This document shows, one piece after another, positions 11,794-22,886 of a stretch of 64,000 nt of DNA (the stretch's first letter is position 1; each line of letters starts with the position of its first letter). The notes beneath the pieces are model-generated. The model searched no databases and was not told the DNA's origin. It saw only the letters and a program-made list of their open reading frames with translations. A program made the translations under genes and the position numbers. Source of the DNA: Atriophallophorus winterbourni (lineage: Eukaryota; Platyhelminthes; Trematoda; Plagiorchiida; Microphallidae); the NCBI GenBank assembly GCA_013407085.1, contig JACCGJ010000555.1, forward strand, positions 1 to 64,000, given 5' to 3'.

Positions 11794-13464
11794 GTGAGTT
11801 CAGAATTAAATATGTGAGATATTCACGTGGTTTTTCAAGTAAACACAAGTACATAAATTTCATCCGACGATCTTAGATATCTGCAAATGGAAGCTGTGTG
11901 CTCACATGTTGTCCTAGCAGATTTCGGAATGAAAATACATTTTCAGTATCTTCCACGTAATATCAAATAGTTTTAAATCATAAGTCGACCATTTGTTTGG
12001 TCCAATATGCACCTGGATTACGGAAAATAATCAGTTCATTATTAAAAGTGCTAAGTATAGCGTATACGAGATCCGATTTACCCGCTAGTACAACTTAACT
12101 TGAACGTTGGTGAGGAAAAACATATGAAGGTGAAGCTTATCTTTTCCGCCAGGTATATTAAGTTAGAACTACAGACGATTTTTCGCTGAAGTTCATTTCC
12201 TCTAATTAAGAACATGTTGTAAACTATTTTGCACAAACCAGGACATGATGTCTTCAGGCAGATATTTCATTTCTGGACAGGCCGTAACATCGAAAGTATA
12301 AGATTGTCGACAATTTTAAAAATGTGTCATTCTTTAAGATAGTTAGACGACTGGACCATAGAACTCTTTCGCAAAGGAGAATGCGAGGCGATCTTAATCT
12401 TGCATATAAATACCTTACTTTTGTTCTTCAATGAAACACGCAGAATATTTAGTAGTAATCAGCTATCGTAGTTTGATTGTTTGAGCCACATATCAGTCAC
12501 GGGATTTCAAGCCCGTTTCTTCTGATCAAAAATCTGGATATTTAAATAACATGCTACTCATTAGTAATAGAAAGCATTCGTAGTTTACTACAATATTCCA
12601 GATTCAGTGTTTAAGACTTAATTGAAAAAGGTAATTTACGATCACCTCAGGATTGAAACAGACGTTGCTGCACATAATGTCCAAAAATTAGTTTAATAAT
12701 CTGTGTAATTGAATGCATTTTGATGTAAATGATTAAGCATTTGTGATGGATGATATTCCCACCCGCAAATCTGAGGTGGATAAGAATCTCTATCAGTATC
12801 TATTTCAGATGCCGAGTTCTTACATATCTCAGTAGCTATTATTATGCGTCGAATATGCTGTCACAGAATGATGAATTACCTTGTAATACATTCGTCTCCC
12901 AGGGTAAGAATCATTGGACACAACTGTGTATCTGGGAAATAAATGCCCCATCAGTGGCCACCTTACCGTCATCACTTAAACGCTTACGCGTAAACAGAGA
13001 ATTGTTGCACAAAGAGAATCCTTTATCAGGCAGTTATCCGTCTTCGGTTCATGACACATTTGGTTCAGTTCGAATACATTATCGTTCAGGCTGTTTGTGT
13101 TGTTATACATGCGCTTTGATCGCGTTTTTACTGTGAAATTACACGGTGGATAGACATTTATTGATGCGACTCCGTCGCAGAAGAACTGCAGTTTGATTGG
13201 GAGTTTTGATATTTACTCGTGTAAATTTGGTCGTTGGCTGGTTTTATTGGTGTTTGTATTTTTCCAACCGAGAATTTCTTGGATTGTCCGTGCACGGTTT
13301 ATCCGTAAACATTCACAAGCATATTTTCAAACGCTTGCAAAGCCTCAAACCAAAATATTGTTAAGCTTAGTGCATTTCAACATTTTTCTTGTCATACTAG
13401 TGTGAACAAAGAAATCACATTCTCGAAATTTGAATGCGATTAACGCTGTTATATTTCCATATAG
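11794..13464 (+). other. Intron of the collagen gene, no recognised insert
   Basis: Lies between two endostatin exons with compatible phases. An ORF at 12750-13136 contains a coding-looking run (SVATLPSSLKRLRVNRELLH), but I recognise no family and see no splice context that joins it to the gene. Confidence 0.5.
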
Positions 13465-13577
13465 GGTGTAGAACTGTTCAAAAGCCTGAAAGACTTTCTT
13501 TATGGAATGCCTCCGAGCTCTGGTGAACCGCTTTATGGATTGGACGGTCTTCCATACATCGACGAAAACGAATACAG
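13465..13577 (+). CDS. Collagen XV/XVIII-type chain, endostatin domain middle exon
   Basis: Acceptor TTTCCATATAG ends at 13464 and donor TACAG|GTTGGT follows 13577. Phase 0 in, phase 2 out. It encodes GVELFKSLKDFLYG, then SSGEPLYGLDGLPYIDENEY, matching the endostatin segment after VNL (DELLFPSWEALFSG...IFSFDG). A fast check of the gene model: the upstream exon ends VVNLA in phase 0 and the downstream one starts with the missing third base. Confidence 0.85.
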
Positions 13578-14439
13578 GTTGGTACAGTTTTAAAAATTGT
13601 ACTTTAGGCATGATTGTCAACCGTCACATAAAATATAATTTTTACTTCACCAAAATATGTGTTCAAATGACTAAAGATCTGTCGATCTTGGAAACGATCT
13701 TGATAGATGTTTTTACGTATATACCAAGCACGTTATCTCTAATACAGGTTGGATTTTTTACAATTATTAAATGAAGACAAGAAGAGATGAAATATTATAA
13801 GATCAAACTATTGTTAGATGGGAATCATAAAACGAGACATATTTTCGAAAACAGCTTATTTTGTGCTTTATATCACTTGGCATAGAATATCTCTTTGATT
13901 TTTTCATGAAGATCGTAGTCTATTGTAAGAACCTCCAATTAATTTTAGCTCCAAAAATCAAAGTATGTTTCTTTTAAGACTTTTGGTTTGTGTAAATTTG
14001 CTTCAGAAACGCACATTGTATTACAACTTTTTAAAACCGTGAACAACCAGAAACATAAGTTTAATCAAACTTTTTAACTCATAACATAATCCGTATTACA
14101 AATTAGAGAGGCTTGTTAATATCTCCAAAATTCTAGAAACCAAACATTTGTTAATACGACAGAGTGTAAAGTCATCATTTCCTACTTATTATGCGATATA
14201 TGATCTACATGGCATAACTGTGGGTTAGTAAGATGCCATTTTCAAATCCTTGATAAAGCTTATTATTATGGACCGGAAAATATCAAATCATATTTGGCAT
14301 ACATTTTAAATGATTTCATTATTCAGCCCCGATATTTTGAATGAAAAAATTTCTTCCCTTGTGGATTATCGCATATTTGCATTATTGGAAGTATACTTGA
14401 TCTTGACTACCTACTTTGAAGAGATTGTGCAAAGCGTAA
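13578..14439 (+). other. Intron sequence, nothing recognised
   Basis: AT-rich with only short ORFs (for example 13502-13774 overlapping the exon in another frame). No repeats or motifs I can support. Confidence 0.4.
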
Positions 14440-14612
14440 TTTTTAAGCTTAGAGAGAGGGAGCAAATACTGCTTTAGGTTGTTGAACGTAGCTGACGCCC
14501 ACAAAGGCAACTTCCGCTGAGTGCTGCCTATCACTACGAGAGATGCTGGAGAGATTGTTCCTCCCGAATATGACTGTTTAGTCGTTTTAAGCACTGTGGA
14601 GCATGAAGACCT
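14440..14612 (+). mobile_element. RTE-like retrotransposon 3' end, fragment
   Basis: Matches the end of the 8380-10660 element in the same orientation: GGTTGTTGAACGTAGCTGACG (for the LLAAER segment), TATCACTACGAGAGATGCTG, AGAGATTGTTCCTCCCGAAT and GACTGTTTAGTCGTTTTAAG. Coding frames are lost. Confidence 0.65.
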
Positions 14613-15487
14613 TGTGCGCTTTTGATGTAGATCCAGCGAAAAAATTGCCCGGTGTGAAGTCATCATTCCGTATGTCCATGCAACGAATTTTGAGAGTGAT
14701 CGTTTATACTTTTGATATTATGGCTATTAGTAAGTAATGAAATTTAATACAACGTTCCCACAGTAGCGAATTTGATATGAGGTTAGACATACAATAAGAC
14801 GTTCCAGGCTTAATCCCCCATGGTTGCGAACTTGGGAAAGTGCGTTAAACCTGGATCCTAACCACACCCAAGTCTAAAATTGCGCAGCAAATCAGTTGAA
14901 AATATATCGCGAGAGTTTAGGAAACTGTCTAGTGGGTGCAATTCTATCACCAGTGTAGTTTTGCACTAAAAATATCGGAGATAACCAAAGGCTGTCTGGA
15001 CCCAAGCGGTCTGAATATTAACAAAACATTTGTCACTATTTCGTATAAGCGGGAACATTGATTTCACTAATACAAAGCGGCTAACTGCGTATTAATGAAC
15101 CCATGGGTATATGTATTATGGCTGAATGTGGAAGATTACAAACCGCATGATTTATCACCAGTCAAAATCAAACTGTGTGTAATTGCGTCAATATATCAGG
15201 TCGGTTGAGGTCAAATTGCTTTCTCTGTTTGCACAACTATTTCGTTGTTCAGCCCGGCTTCGAAATCACTCGACATTCCCCACGCAGAGAATCAATTCAT
15301 CGGCGAGGTCAACTTGACCAATTCTCATCGTGTTCACACAAAAATCCCACCATCCCGATAAAATCGATTAAACACGTGACGAAAAATTGAAAAAACACGC
15401 ATATCTTACATACACAAATCCCAATTTCGCAAAACTGTACTCAACATGATCTGTTTTGTCATTCGATTTCGTATCAAACGGATCAAT
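14613..15487 (+). other. Intron sequence, nothing recognised
   Basis: Part of the last collagen intron. One short ORF at 15175-15390 has no recognisable motif. Confidence 0.4.
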
Positions 15488-15721
15488 TTAACACGTTGAG
15501 TGAGATACGACCCACCGGTGGGTCGTGACCGATATCTTTATGCTGTGAAGAGACCCACTAGTGGGTCGTAAATTTTATCAAATCAGCGTGTAGAGCACGT
15601 CGAGAAACACACAGACAACCTCCCGCCACGACTGCCTAAAGGGTACTGCGTCTACAGCGATCTGAACATCATCGCACCAGCGGAAAGTCGGCAGTTTCCA
15701 CCATCGCATTCAACGTGTTAA
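15488..15721. mobile_element. piggyBac-type MITE flanked by TTAA
   Basis: TTAA at 15488-15491 and 15718-15721 encloses 226 bp. The ends are inverted: CACGTTGAGTGAGAT on the left and, read from the right end, CACGTTGAATGCGAT (13 of 15 identical). Just inside the left end is a perfect 20-base palindrome, ACGACCCACCGGTGGGTCGT, and 20-odd bases further in a second, GACCCACTAGTGGGTC. The layout (TTAA target, short TIR, subterminal palindrome) parallels the autonomous-type piggyBac at 52422. No coding capacity. Confidence 0.75.
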
Positions 15722-16229
15722 GCCCTTAGCACGTTAAGCTCAATTGAGATACATCGGCGAATTAGACACCATTTGATACGTTTTCTTAAGATTCTGTCAC
15801 ACGAAGCGTTTTCATGAAATTTTCTCGAAACCCTAATTCGGCGCCCCCTGGTCATGATTTATGCCTACCCTATCGTACCTAGCTAGTACATTTAACAACT
15901 CTACACTTTCGCCGATTATTGATTATTATTGGTTGCATAGTGGATGATTCTAAACCTTCTAATTCACCCCCAATGTAAACCAAACAACATGTAATAGTTC
16001 TGCATACATATGCTCATACTCGTCGTTCAGTGTACGACGAATTCTTCACGTCGTGCCTGTATAAGCTGTTCTAAAGTTAATGCTCCTCAAGCTTATCGTT
16101 GGGTTGATATCCTCTAACGTTTCATACCCAAATAATTTTAAGGTATTGTTACATAGGTATGGTAATAGGAACAACATGCTGTATTATTTTCGACTTCATT
16201 TTATATTTTTTTTATTTTTGACGACTTAT

Positions 16230-16500
16230 AGTTTACGGGTATGCAATCAACGGGATGGGGCCATTTTCGGTAACGATTCTATTATGACACAGAAGCTTCA
16301 TCAGACCAGAGGTGTCACTCCTAATCCTAATTTATATATGTTACAAAGGCGAGATCAATTTATGTACCCTTTGCATGGTGTTTAATTCCTTAATTTCTCT
16401 GTGTGTGCAGGTGCGACCAACTGATAAGACTGTCTACCTCATCTGTGTGTACAATAGGAGTCACACATCCTAATCGTTATCCATAGCACAACCGGAAGAC
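16230..16500 (-). mobile_element. Penelope-like element tail, subfamily 2
   Basis: Shares with the tail at 21600-21900 a hammerhead-like segment (- strand GGTCTGATGAAGCTTCTGTG, 16274-16300) followed by a GTGTGCAGGTGCGA segment and ATCCTTATCC-type sequence. The - strand keeps CUGAUGA but the downstream GAAA has become GAAT. No protein part is attached. Confidence 0.6.
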
Positions 16501-16754
16501 AGATTAGTTTTGTCCGCAATATCAATCAATCACCACTCAATAACACCACATAACATGAATTTAGTTTACTACACAAAGTTTGTGATATTCATTCCATGAA
16601 TAAACCAGTTGTGTTCTCTTTCACCCTCGGTGGGCCTGTAGTGGTACTGACTACGATTCGTGTTAAGCCAGAAGGCAGCATTTACCCAATTAACTATCCG
16701 TAAGCTGGTTGCCTGGATAGAACAAGATTGTGATGAGATTCACCTCATTCCACG

Positions 16755-16920
16755 CGCAACCTAAACAATTTAGAGATTACACAGCATGCAGGGTGTGCAT
16801 CTCTTGATATCGATCTTGCTCGTCTGTCTTAGTTTACTCCCGGTAACTTAAACCGGAACCGCGTTCATTCTAACACCTTGGATCTTACGAAGCTTCTGTG
16901 TCACAAGTGCAACATTACCC
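16755..16920 (+). mobile_element. Penelope-like element tail, subfamily 2, opposite orientation
   Basis: Contains + strand TTGGATCTTACGAAGCTTCT, then GTGTCACAAGTGCAACATTA, a decayed version of the motif at 24676-24715 and 21617-21657. With the copy at 16230-16500 it forms a tail-to-tail pair. Confidence 0.5.
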
Positions 16921-17094
16921 ACTGACTGCCCGAATCGATGAATTGCAAACATTCTTTACATCACTATGGAATACCGATCCGTCTGAAATACATTCAAATA
17001 TCGAAGAGATTTTTTTGTTTCTGTGTATCGCGTTTTCATTAAAACATTCGGTAGAAGTTGTGAAAAATTTACCATGAAAACTTTCATTATGTCG

Positions 17095-17535
17095 AATGCT
17101 TAATAGGTAATATTCATTTGCATGATTTTCCGTCGCAAACACCCCACGACCGGTTTCGTGCTGTTTCCACTCACCAGGTTGTATCCCTACCTGATATAAG
17201 ATCAGATATGCTTGTATGCTACTGTTGGATAAGGATGGTACGACCAACCTGTTCAATCACATGTGTCCAAACACATTTTTAAAGTGTTACGCGTTTACCA
17301 TTCATCCACTGTTTCAAGCGCATGCGGATCCTGATCTTACTGCCCCTACCTGATAATTGCAAACAGCACGAAACCGGTCGCGAGGTGTTTATGACGGAAA
17401 AGCATGCAAATGAATACTTTGTCTCATGGTTATGGGTGGAAACCCATTAAACATATGTTTGGACACATGTGTTTGAACAGGTTGGTCGTACCAGTCTTAT
17501 CCAACAGTGGCATACAAATAGGTAACTTATTAACA
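17095..17535. repeat. Repeat family A, inverted pair with decayed hammerhead cores
   Basis: A - strand copy (17095-17280) and a + strand copy (about 17290-17535) face each other. Both contain ACGAAACCGGTCG with an AAACAGCAC half of stem II. The left copy has CUGGUGA instead of CUGAUGA and the right has CUGAUAA, so both cores carry mutations. Each also has the unit body TGGTACGACCAACCTGTTCA. The pair forms a palindrome of a few hundred bases directly upstream of the last collagen exon. Confidence 0.75.
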
Positions 17536-17586
17536 ATTTTTCTTCAATGCTTAACTAACCACATATGCTGGCTTATATCTTTCCAG

Positions 17587-17788
17587 TCAAGAGAAACAAT
17601 CGTTTTGGTTCGGTTTCGGTAACGATTATTCCTGCCGATATTGGTCCTCCAATAGATCGAACGATTGGAGTTTGGTTTGGTCAATGTCACGAACGCAAGC
17701 AAGAACAGATTACGCCAGATGTAACCAAACAAACTTTCTACTGTGCTACACAATCATTCGCAAAGCATCACTTTACTACGAAAGGTAA
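17587..17788 (+). CDS. Collagen XV/XVIII-type chain, last exon, endostatin C-terminus and stop
   Basis: Acceptor TATCTTTCCAG ends at 17586. The first base completes an AGT codon with the AG left by the 13465-13577 exon, then 66 codons run to TAA at 17786-17788. It encodes SFWFGFGNDYSCRYWSS, later YARCNQTNFLLCYTIIRK. This matches the endostatin end (KSVWHG...YCETW...SCHHAYIVLCIE), including three cysteines that with the one at 11.6 kb complete the four disulfide positions. A longer ORF in another frame over the same DNA (17565-17849) is a shadow: it lacks these motifs and does not fit the splice phase. Confidence 0.85.
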
Positions 17789-18089
17789 TTTCACGTTGTA
17801 CCGATGTGATCCGTCCGAATCCGAACCATATCCAAACGTAAACTGCTGACAAATCCAAGTGAACCTGTTTTATTCGTCGTGAGATATAAAACACATTGTT
17901 GCTCATTATCAAGTGCCTGTATCTAGTTAACAATTACGCTCTATTTGCAAACAAATCATACCCGTACAGCTTCTTTTACGCTTAGGAATTGCTGCGGTGA
18001 TGAAGTGTTGATGAAGTAAATACTGTCATTCCGTTCTATCAATCGAGACGTTGTTCTTAACCCAACAGCGTTGTAAACAGAACAAAGCC
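17789..18089 (+). other. 3' flank of the collagen gene
   Basis: Probable 3' UTR and downstream sequence. No canonical AATAAA is obvious; ATATAAA occurs near 17883. Confidence 0.35.
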
Positions 18090-18475
18090 GGAAGGGAACG
18101 TTGAGCAGATGTCCAGAAGTTCTGACACAAATGCTTCGTCAGACCAGGGTGATAGTAAGGACTGCGAACATGACTAAGTAGCAGTCAACCCACCACCACT
18201 GAATTGACCTTACTGCTAAACAGCTTGTTATACGCCTACGGTGTGTCACGTCTCGTGGGCATGACCAGGATCAGTGATCACTTTGCCTACTAGTGTGTAT
18301 CCAGGTCAATCTAATACAAGTGAACACGGTCAAGGTCGGTTGACACTGTGGCCCACATGCGTAAAAGTACATAATTAATGGGGTTAAGCTATTTTTAAAG
18401 AAAAACAAAAATCGAATTAACTAGTAGGTATAAGGTGAATACAAACTATTTGACCCTCGCATCAGTTACCGAGCC
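18090..18475 (-). mobile_element. Penelope-like element tail, subfamily 1
   Basis: Reverse complement of the tail seen at 24390-24715: GTGATAGTAAGGACTGCGAA, CAACCCACCACCACTGAATT, GTGTCACGTCTCGTGGGCAT, TTAACTAGTAGGTATAAGGT. The hammerhead-like motif at 18110-18160 is degenerate. Confidence 0.7.
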
Positions 18476-18559
18476 AAGATGTGGATATTTTCGATTTCGC
18501 GGCATCCATCCCAATTATTGACGCGCATTGTGCGTGCTTACACTGCTTTGTAGCTGCGA

Positions 18560-19265
18560 AACCTGGTCTAAGCCGATCGGAGATGTCCGTCGGCTTTCTG
18601 TTTTGATACCCGTTGCCTGCGTGGAATTGCGTCGCATTCGGTGGCAGCATCGTGTTGACAATAGAGATGTCTGCAAGCCGTGTGGTTAGGACCAGGTGGA
18701 CACGGACTGAGAGAAATACTGATGCTTGCTCGCTTGCGATGGTTGGGACATGTTTTAGAATGCCTACTCACCGTTTACCGTACCTTGCCTTATTCGCAGA
18801 GCCTGGCAGAAGCTGGGAGAAACGATCGGGTGGCCAGTCCATGACGTGGCGCATTGGGATGAAGAAACTCACCGTAGCGCTAGGCTCAGTTGGGCGTATT
18901 CGTTTGCCTGGGTGGGGTCCAAAAGCTCCACCTAATAGTTGGCTGGAAACCTTACGCGATATTGCTACAAACCGAAGTCAGTGGCGCCAGTGTATTTTAT
19001 TATGTGTGTCATAATTTTTTATTCGGTATTATTTTACATAAAAACACAAAAAACAAAAACAAAACAAAAAACCAAAAAAATCGCATGCAGTGAAACTACA
19101 AAAACAAGCTGCTTTTTGTGCATTTGCTTTTGCGTATTCCGCTATGCCGACCTTTCCCTTATTTCACGCGCTTGCTTATCTGCTTTTTTCCTGTCTTCGT
19201 TTGCTTGGCACGTTGTCTGGCGCCAGACTTGTGCTTTATGATGATGATCATGATGATTGACGGCC
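18560..19265 (+). mobile_element. Second RTE-like family, 3' end with (ATG)n tail
   Basis: + strand frames give LARLRWLGHV, then RMPTHRLPYLALFAEPGRSW, GGQSMTWRIGMKKLT, RLPGWGPKAPP and WLETLRDIATNRSQWRQC, the C-terminal end typical of RTE-type endonuclease-reverse transcriptases of flukes. Frameshifts split it. An A-rich run lies at 19038-19080, and the element ends in TGATGATGATCATGATGATT (19238-19259), a simple-repeat 3' end. A 3' end of the same family is inserted at 49919-50333. Confidence 0.8.
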
Positions 19266-19680
19266 AGTCAACCTGCCTTGGCAATTTCGACCACCTCCCT
19301 ATGAAGGGGTTTGCTATACGGTTTAATACCGCGTCTCAATATTTCCACATTGTCTAGATTGACTCTGTAGCCCGTATCTAAACCGTGCTCCGCCCAGGCG
19401 TAATCGCGAATAAGGGATTGATATTCCCTTGCATCCCGAGACTGTTTCTGGACGCGTTTTCGGTGTTCTTCGATTCCGGCATGAATTTCCCTGGAAGTCT
19501 GCCCTGTGTACACACCCGAACAGTCCTTACAGTTGATTCTTTAGATGCTGTTCGTAACACTCGATAAATGTGTCTTATACTTCAGGCGCATCAGAACCGA
19601 ACGGATAGTTTCAATCGGTTTCTGAGTTCTGAGTTCCGAGAAGTCCAAGGTTCAATGTCCCGTGTGCGTAGGAACTTGCA
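19266..19680 (-). mobile_element. Penelope-like element: end of RT linker and GIY-YIG endonuclease
   Basis: On the - strand, IRSVLMRLKYKTHLSSVTNS leads, after one in-frame stop, into RINCKDCSG and VYTGQTSREIHAGIEEHRKR, then EHGLDTGYRVNLDNVEILRR and KPLHREVVEIAKAG. The CxxC plus Y-x-GQT...R...EH pattern is the GIY-YIG nuclease of Penelope-like elements, used to nick target DNA. The 5' reverse transcriptase core is missing. Confidence 0.8.
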
Positions 19681-20239
19681 AACGAAGGCAACGGAGGAAA
19701 GAGGCTGGCTAGGTCAGATTGCGCATGCGCGAACAAGTGGAATGTAGGTCAGTGCGTAGCAAGACGTGGCAATTCTAGCCAAGTGTGAATGTAGGTCATC
19801 ATCGTATGTTCGTTGTCCTGGCATAACCAAGCGACTGAAAAGTAGGTCGCGGCATGTATTAATGCTATTGTTTGTCGCTCACTCAACAAATCCGAGAGGA
19901 ATATTATTACATATTTACCATCGGCTATAGAACAAGGAGGTTATCCTGAAGCACATATAGTCAGCGAAAAAGGAAAATTACGATTATCCTTTTATGCGAT
20001 AAGTTTTCACATCCATTTCAAGTGAAATGTGAGTACAAAGTTGCATAAGTCTTGCCTTAGGTCGAAATAGTTTTGGATTTTTCAGGAAGTCAAACAACCC
20101 GAATGAGATTGCTGATAATAATTTAACTGGTAGTAATGCATTCAAAAATATATTGTATTATCCGCTTGGATTACGCATTGGAGGAAAGAGAAGAAAAAGA
20201 TAATCGCATACCGTGCATGTGTGTAAATGTTCGACGGTA
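19681..20239. other. Intergenic stretch, nothing recognised
   Basis: No motif or clear repeat apart from a short GTAGGTCA/GCGTAGC-rich segment near 19740-19860. Confidence 0.35.
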
Positions 20240-20480
20240 CAACAGTGACACTCAGAGTATCCACGAAAAACATGAAAGAAAGCTGGATGTTTCCAATTTA
20301 AGTAGCATCCATATCATCTTAAACATATTGTAGATGAACAAAGTAATGAATGCTAAAGTGGTTTCGGAAACTAGTCTACAAAGCATTGTCACCATACTAC
20401 GACAGCGTCGCTGATTCGTGTACAGAATGGAAAATGTTTGTATTCCAATAGATCTACTCTATGATGGGTTGAAATCGTTA
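20240..20480 (+). mobile_element. RTE-like retrotransposon fragment (C-terminal region)
   Basis: EKHERKLDVSNLSSIHIILN (20262-20321) parallels RHERKLNACHLRSIRRISN of the 8380-10660 copy. It is followed by GTGTACAGAATGGAAAATG and CCAATAGATCTACTCTATGA, which match the VYRMENGRIPKDLLYD segment. Confidence 0.75.
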
Positions 20481-20639
20481 CTTTCATGTTTGCGTCTATG
20501 TGATTCAAACAAGGAGCAAAAAGTAATTCCAATTGTGACATGGAGGGAGGAAATATGTGTTTGGGTATATTTGTTTTTCCAAGTATGTGTGTAACAAGGA
20601 ATAACTGTAGGATTTCAGCGAACTGGACACAAATCAGTA

Positions 20640-21160
20640 TTATTTACTATAACAGATTATAACCTTTGTTTAAAGATCATTTCGTTTGATAAGAAAACAA
20701 TTTCCGATGGTAAATTGTTATACAAAAAGCATCCAAGGATTGAGTAAAAATTGCCTCCACAGTTCAACCGAGAATGTGGAATTTGAAGTGTCAGGTTATG
20801 ACTGGGGGGTCGGGATATTGGAACCAATTGTAAAAGGGTGTCTGAGTGGGTTGGACCCATTTTGGATTATTTAGCATGTTAGGATTAAGTCAGCTCTAAT
20901 GCCTCGAGGGTGCACAATCCAAGTCTGGTCAGTCGCTGCTCAAATGGTAGATTATGCAATCCAGTAACCATCTTAGTTGCCTTATGATAAATCCTTTCGA
21001 GCAGCGAGATGTCTTTCACCACCCATGGTGTCATAGCCTAAACTGTATAGTTCAAAACGGAATGTATGAGTATGTTTTGAGTATCTTTGACAATGAGTGC
21101 GGTGGGAAACGTCCCAAAATTCGTCTGAGCAGGTGATAATGTTTCCTAACCATGATTTAT
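20640..21160 (-). mobile_element. CR1-like retrotransposon C-terminal fragment
   Basis: The - strand reads VKDISLLERIYHKATKMVTG, LTRLGLCTLE and LQIPHSRLNCGGNFYSI with LYNNLPSEIV, the conserved C-terminal block of the CR1 copies here. Stops interrupt it (for example before AMTPW). Confidence 0.8.
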
Positions 21161-21599
21161 ATTTAGAGTTGATAAGTTTTAGACTAATAAATCCGAATTG
21201 AAAAGGGAGTTCCTTCAAGTTCTGAGAAATAAATGGGTTTTATAGAAAATGCATATGCAATTTATGAATTTTTGCAATCATAAACACGATGTCAAGAATT
21301 TAAATGAGACCGCAAATGTTCAAGCAGTTCCCTTTGGCAAAGGTATCATGAAGCAAATGGTGGATATGATGGCGTTCTAGAAGACATTGCTGTCTTTGTT
21401 TACACGACTTGAAATCCAGAGGAATTTTATAGGCTGTATAAAGCGATAACCAAATTAGTGGTGGCGTTTGGATGGCGATTGAATCACGTTTCACTGTTCT
21501 GACTAATTACCTTGGTCTGACAAAGCTTGTGTGGCAGCAGTAAATCTTTACGAAAAAGCTGCTTTAACCTGTAATCATGAAAATAAAGTTTGCAATGAA
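21161..21599. other. Intergenic stretch, nothing recognised
   Basis: No coding motif; the ORFs present are short and without family resemblance. Confidence 0.35.
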
Positions 21600-22160
21600 T
21601 AGGTTATAGCAAGTTTTTGGTAACGTTTCGCTTCTGAACACAGAAGCTTCGTCAGACCAAGAGTGTCGGTACGAACAGTGTTCAAGTTTTAATGGCATTT
21701 TCTTGTCCAATCCTGAATTCCATAAGCTAGACATGGGAGATCAAGACAATTGATCATACACCCTAAATGATGTGTTAATCTCTAAATTGTTTATTTAGTG
21801 TGCAGGTGCGAACAGCGTCCGCTGACACGCTGCTTATGTAATCCATGTGTACATTACGTGTTATGCACGTTAATCCTTATCCGCTGCAGAATTGAACGCC
21901 AGCTTGTTGAGATATCCGCCCCATCCACCTTGTTCACCGCATTCGCCCCAGCCTTGGTTATTTCAACAGCCTCGGCGTGAAGTCTTTCCCTATAAGATTT
22001 CACACCCCGTCTTATCACTTCCACGTTAACAAGATCTACACTGTGTCCAGTGTCTGGCACGTGTTCACCTTGCTTTAACCTTTTGTCTTCAAATTTATTT
22101 CCCCAAAAATGACCACTCAATCGCTCAGGACATATTTCAAAGCGAGTCATGTTTAATCAC
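21600..22160 (-). mobile_element. Penelope-like element, subfamily 2: GIY-YIG C-terminus plus tail
   Basis: - strand frame 21854-22150 gives LKQGEHVPDTGHSVDLVNVE, then VIRRGVKSYRERLHAEAVEI, the last part of the GIY-YIG domain. Downstream on the - strand lies the tail and, at 21617-21657, the clearest hammerhead-like motif of this class: CTGACGA, a 7-bp hairpin GCTTCTG/CAGAAGC with loop TGTT, and GAAACGTTACCAA. Confidence 0.75.
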
Positions 22161-22886
22161 ACTATCCGCGCGCAAATACGTAAGCGAGGGAATCTGAACA
22201 CCGGCTCCACAACTTGTCTTACGTTGCTTGGTAACCGTAGTTGGACTAAATTTTCACAGTTTGCATTTGTCCAATTGTATCAAAAGAAATTTTTCGGGGG
22301 CTTCTAATCGGCCATGCATAACATTAATTTCTCCACACCTTTTATCCGCTTTTTTTCGTTGAATGTTGACGCTATCAGTGGGCCAAATACATCATTTTTC
22401 GTATCAACTGAGCGCGAAATTTTGAACGAATTACGAGATACCAAGAATTGCTGTGAAACGTTCGTCCCAAAACTTTTGGTTACGTCATTTGCTTAGAAAC
22501 GGGATCATCTGTGGAAATTGTCAATCAAGACGGACAAGAAACATCGTTCAGTCGACGAATTAATTTCAAGACATGCCCGTCAATTTTTTGTTAGATTTTT
22601 TGGTGAAAATATTGTTACTAACAATTTCTTAATATTATTCAAAATATAGTGTTTGTTATTTGTATTTAAAAAAAACACATTTCGTGATTCGTTGTATTGC
22701 AAAATTGATAAATAGTCGTGAGTATCTGACGCAACCATGTTGCAGCAAAAAAATAAATGCCATCGCGTAGAGCTGAACCATAACCAGGAATAATCTAGCA
22801 AATTATGTACACGAATGAACGAGGAAAAATACGGATCGGTCAACGCTTCCATTTGGTCGTCTCCCACCATGAACAAAAGGCACTGA
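22161..22886 (-). other. 3' flank of the UNC13 gene
   Basis: Downstream of the UNC13 stop codon. I see no - strand AATAAA close to the stop and no other gene; the 3' UTR end cannot be set. Confidence 0.4.

Noticed and set aside
17565..17849. 94-codon + strand ORF over the last collagen exon
   Set aside because: The endostatin motifs and the splice phase are in another frame over the same bases; this ORF has neither.
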